Shown here: positions 60,338-64,000 of the stretch, piece after piece
Position numbering within the stretch: position 1 is the first letter of the stretch
Layout of the letters: every line of letters begins with the position of its first letter
Notes under the pieces: model-generated
The model's input: the letters and a program-made list of their open reading frames with translations, nothing else
Told to the model about the DNA's origin: nothing
Database searches by the model: none
DNA from: Turnera subulata
Taxonomy: Eukaryota; Streptophyta; Magnoliopsida; Malpighiales; Passifloraceae
Assembly (NCBI GenBank): GCA_028386065.3
Contig: JAKUCV010002314.1
Span: forward strand, 63,143-127,142
Direction: 5' to 3'
Length of the DNA stretch: 64,000 nucleotides
Position numbers and translations under genes: made by a program

Positions 60338-63196
60338 TGAAACGCCCCGACCCGTATTTACCGTCCACAGTAAACACAGGCCGGAACTGTGACAACCCAA
60401 CCCAACAAGGCCTAGCATACAGTGTATATCACAAATATCCGGGCTCAACAGCCCATAATAAAAACATCGATAATATCTCAACACGGCCCAATAGCCCAAC
60501 AATAATAAAAATAATGCACAGCGGAAGACTTTAAATAACTAACACAAACACTGTATGCGACACATGCAACCTATGGATCCAAGCCCGTCCAAGGGAAACG
60601 TCGCAGCCTGTCTGGAATGCACCAAACCTGTACATGAAACAACTCATCCTACGGGATGAAAGCCCGCAGGTGAGGGGTGAGTCCGAAGTGCTCACGACAA
60701 TGGAAAGACGATCAGTATGCACACTATAACTACTCAAGTCAAAAATCCCAATCAAACCGGCATCAACATGCCCATCACAAGTAACCCAGATCATGGCACC
60801 ACAAAACAGTCACAAACCATCCGGTCGTACCTCTACTTACCACGTGACAATTATATCATCATTAAAAACCAAACTCAGGGATCGACATCCCTAACCAAAA
60901 TACCGAGGATCGACATCCTCATCACAATTCATTAATTATCCATTTACTTATTCCAAACGACACAGAAAATCGACACGGGGATAAACATCCCAAAATACCA
61001 AACAAGATTCCGGGATAAACATCCCGAACCAAAACACATCCAAAAGCAACAATCAACAATGCACAATCATCAAAACATGATAACCGAGTAATATAGGCAC
61101 ATATTGAAGGAAATCCATCCTCACCTTGGCCGATTACTCAACTTCGGAGACAATGACCGGTCCGACGCCGGCTCCTCGGGAAACTGCCCGATATCCAAAC
61201 CTATACACAAAATCATACATACACATAAATGCACATAAGAGTATGTCATGATGCCAAACTACGAATTAATCCCATCCCGGTTCTATATCTGTTATTATTA
61301 TCTTTTATCGAAAATAATTTTCCGAACGTAATTCCGAATATAATTTCGGTACCATACTTTAATTAAAATTCTTTCAAAATATTTTTCATAAAGTAACTAT
61401 AATTCCCAAAATAATAATCTTCATAATTTTTCCAGAAAAATAATAAGCTACTTATAATTTTCAGAAAATATTTATCTAGTATTTATCTTTTTCTAAATAT
61501 ATATATAATAATATTTTTCAACACAAAATATAATTAACTTTAATTTACAAGTACACATATATGTATAATTTCCATAACCATAATTTCCAGACGAAAATAA
61601 TATACATATTAATTTCCAAAAAATTAATTTCAAGTTACATATATATTTTTTTCCAATTTAATAATAGTTTCCAAAACAAAACTTAATTATTTAACCAAGT
61701 AAGTATATTTATATTTTAACAAAAATATCAGATTTAAATTGGCATTAATTTACTCAAAATAACTATATATTTTTTTTCAAATTTATTTATCAGAAAATGA
61801 ATAAATAAATACATATGTATATATAGTTTTTTTAAAAAAAAATTAAATGGACTGGGCTGTGAATAGTATCGGCCCAGACCAAGGCAGCAGGCTCGAAGCT
61901 CAGGCCCACGCCTAGATCCGGCCCAACACATCACAACCCAACCCACTTAACACCCAGCCCAACTGAACAGCACCTAGGCGCGACCCGACCAACTAATACG
62001 GGTCGGACGCGTCGCGGGTCGGCTTACCTCACGGGTCGAGCGGCTGGCGACGACGGCAGGCGCGACTGACGGGAAGGGAAGACGGCCACGAGGAAGGCGA
62101 CCTCGAGGCGACTCCAAGGTGGCGGAAGGACGGCGCGAGGCGGCACGGCGTGAGGCGGCGGCTGGGCTGAAGCAGATCCGCCGGGTCTGCCGACGGGTCG
62201 TTGNCAGCACCTAGGCGCGACCCGACCAACTAATACGGGTCGGACGCGTCGCGGGTCGGCTTACCTCACGGGTCGAGCGGCTGGCGACGACGGCAGGCGC
62301 GACTGACGGGAAGGGAAGACGGCCACGAGGAAGGCGACCTCGAGGCGACTCCAAGGTGGCGGAAGGACGGCGCGAGGCGGCACGGCGTGAGGCGGCGGCT
62401 GGGCTGAAGCAGATCCGCCGGGTCTGCCGACGGGTCGTTGGCGCGTGACGGCGGCTCCGGCGACGGAACGACTCGCGGGCGACGGGGGTGAGGTCGCGTC
62501 GGCCTTGCGAGCACGGTGGTGGTGTCGGTGCGGCGAGATGACGGCCGGAGATCATCCTGGTGAACAGTGAAGAGGCGGCTCCGGGTGGCAAACTGTTACT
62601 CCTCCTCTTTTTTTTTTCTTTCATTTTCTTTTCATTTTCTTTGATTTTCTTCTTTTTTTCTTTTCTGATTTCTTTTTCTTTCCTCTTTTTTTTTCTATTT
62701 TTCTAATTTTCTGATTGGTTGTTCTTTTTTTATTATTATTGTTTTCTTCCTTTCTTTTTTTTTCTCTCTTTTCTTTTTTTTCTCCTTTTTCTCTCTTTTT
62801 TTTTTTTCTTCTCTTCTTCCTTTTTTTCTTCTTCTCTTCTGCCTTCCACCGGCTCACTTCCTTCTTTTAAACTGAAAATTTTACTGTTTGGCATGTGAAT
62901 ATCAAATAATTCGATTCGTCCATATTACGGGCGAATCCGATCCGGACCAGAAAATAACAGATACCTCCTTAGTTATTTTCCGGTGTGATTTTCTGAGAAA
63001 TTCCGAAACCCGAAAAATACCAACTTAGTTCCGAAAAATTCACGGGAAAATCACGAGCGCGGGAAAACCCTTGGTTTCGAAAAACGACTCCCGATTTACA
63101 TTGAATTAATTACCCAAGATTAATTCAACAGTAAATCACGGTAAATAGACTTTTACAGTCCGGTAAAAATCCAAAATTTTTACCCGGGCTGTTACA
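60338..63196 (-). mobile_element. Solo LTR of the large Ty3-type family
   Basis: Begins tgaaacgccccgacccg on the + strand and ends tttttacccgggctgttaca, with the perfect target duplication aaaat at 60333-60337 and 63197-63201. Length 2859 bp, of which 237 bp is the duplicated contig end at the N. It carries hairpins at 60759-60772, 60878-60891, 60905-60920, 60978-60991 and 61012-61025. A 250-bp pyrimidine-rich tract lies at 62590-62840. Confidence 0.88.
61968..62440. other. Single-N join with 236-bp duplicated flanks (assembly artefact)
   Basis: 61968-62203 and 62205-62440 are identical, separated by one N at 62204. The pattern is expected when two overlapping contig ends are placed side by side without being merged. 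Confidence 0.92.
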
Positions 63197-63661
63197 AAAA
63201 TACTGATAACTACTAGATGTTTATCATAAAAGCTGATAAAGTTATTTATTTAATAAGCTTCATATTATCTTTTTTAAAAAACAATCCTAACAAGAATTAT
63301 AATCTTATCAGATAAGCTATTAAATTGTTATCACTAAAACTAATAAGATTTTTGTTAAGGTGAACCGTAACAAAAGTTTACACGTCAAAAGAGCAAACTC
63401 AAATAAAAAACAAAAACAGGATAACAAACATAATGAATTTTTTGATTTTATAATATACCATATAGCTATTTTTTATTTGAACATAACGAAATTATAGGCT
63501 TTTTTTCTTCTTTTTATTAAACTGATAAGAATTAAACTGTTATTCCTTGATAAGATTTTTGTTATCATTTTTTTCTTTATTTGATTTTTGTTTATTCCCA
63601 CAGAACTAATATAAATACTGGTATAGACACTGTGATGCAGCTTAATTTGTGTGTCACTGTA

Positions 63662-64000
63662 TGAAACGCCCCGACCCGTATTTACCGTACACAGTAAACA
63701 CGTGCCGGAACTATGACAACCCAACCCAATAAAGGCCAACAACAGTAAATAAAATGACAAACTGGCCAACGGCCCAATAACAAAACTGAAATCTGGCCCT
63801 TCGGCCCAACAAGGTACTCGTCACCCGAATCCCCGGGGACATCAACAACAACCACCATCCGGCCCAATGGCCCAATCACAATATACACACAGCAGAAAAC
63901 TCAACAATATGCACAGCGGAAGACTTATGACTCACATGTTAACATATGCAAGCCCAATGCAACTAATGGATCCGAGTCCTGTCCGAGGGTACGCATCAGC
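63662..64000 (-). mobile_element. Another LTR of the large Ty3-type family, cut by the window edge
   Basis: Starts tgaaacgccccgacccg and continues with the gtatttaccgtacacagtaa block of the family to the end of the window. The rest lies outside. Confidence 0.8.

Larger units (their letters stand above)
60008..63661 (+). mobile_element. Helitron-like element, 5' end and body (split by solo LTR)
   Basis: Starts A|TCTATTATATATATTTTAAG at 60008 within LINE sequence. The first ~260 bases match the minus strand of 36789-36530, including ttgccatgtggagg and the 'ttcacacg' region. The body resumes at 63197 after the solo LTR and resembles the tail of the other copy (tataaatac...gtgtg segments). The 3' end is not reached with confidence before another LTR at 63662. 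Confidence 0.5.

Noticed and set aside
62205..62624. Arg/Pro-rich frames of 66-137 codons duplicated at 61974-62624
   Set aside because: They lie in GC-rich LTR sequence and are doubled by the contig-join artefact.
62621..62857. Lysine-rich 78-codon frame, and the opposite strand bias of the tracts at 41200-41460 and 62590-62840
   Set aside because: The frame is a by-product of a pyrimidine tract. I considered whether one tract is a third complement-only patch, but the two LTRs are too diverged there to align, so it cannot be claimed.

Overview
This is nuclear DNA of a flowering plant, most likely a eudicot. It has GT-AG introns, a plastid-targeted pyrophosphatase, a plant spinster-type transporter, a UGT76-like glucosyltransferase and dense plant transposons. 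No bacterial or viral gene organisation is seen.

Layout. 1-1239 is the 3' part of a large Ty3-type LTR carrying a hAT-like MITE (344-917). A foldback MITE follows near 1430-1860. Three well-supported host genes fill the gene-rich part: a plastid soluble inorganic pyrophosphatase (PPA6-like, + strand, 3729-6247, six exons, 300 aa), a spinster-like sphingolipid transporter (- strand, 8679-14915, sixteen exons, 545 aa) and a UGT76-like UDP-glycosyltransferase (- strand, 28173-30241, two exons, 449 aa). A two-exon 104-aa open frame at 6978-7340 (-) is a weaker candidate. Between the transporter and the UGT lie a Pack-MULE-like element (15222-17162), a foldback MITE (18847-19295), a LINE RNase H scrap, and a segmental duplication (19735-20456 and 21349-27901) that carries a SINE in both copies. 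The second copy is split by a nearly intact Copia element (Copia-A, 21934-27742).

From 31.4 kb onwards the window is almost pure transposon. A Helitron-like AT-rich element (31412-36789) contains a solo LTR (32231-34980). A second, 4.4-kb solo LTR of the same family lies at 37484-41879. A LINE (42600-58190, - strand) is split by Copia-B (44040-57309), one LTR of which is split by Copia-C (44552-52065). Another LINE scrap is cut by a second Helitron-like end at 60008, which carries two more LTRs of the large family (60338-63196 and 63662 to the end). A single N at 62204 separates two identical 236-bp copies and looks like an unmerged contig join.

The most surprising signal is two patches in which one copy of a repeat is the base-by-base complement of the other copy without being reversed: 22502-22639 against 27431-27568 in the LTRs of Copia-A, and 38387-38476 against 39410-39499 inside the 4.4-kb LTR. 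The flanks stay collinear and identical. No known inversion or recombination gives an un-reversed complement, so this is either a data-processing artefact or something not described before. Other structured signals are a 12-bp palindrome (AACATCGATGTT) occurring in pairs 20 bp apart in the LTRs of two Copia families, a short hairpin in the large LTR family whose stem shows compensatory changes, and an array of near-palindromes in the leader of Copia-C.

The host genes look functionally unrelated: plastid phosphate metabolism, membrane lipid export and small-molecule glycosylation. All exon phases were worked out by hand from splice consensus and protein family knowledge; no database search was run.
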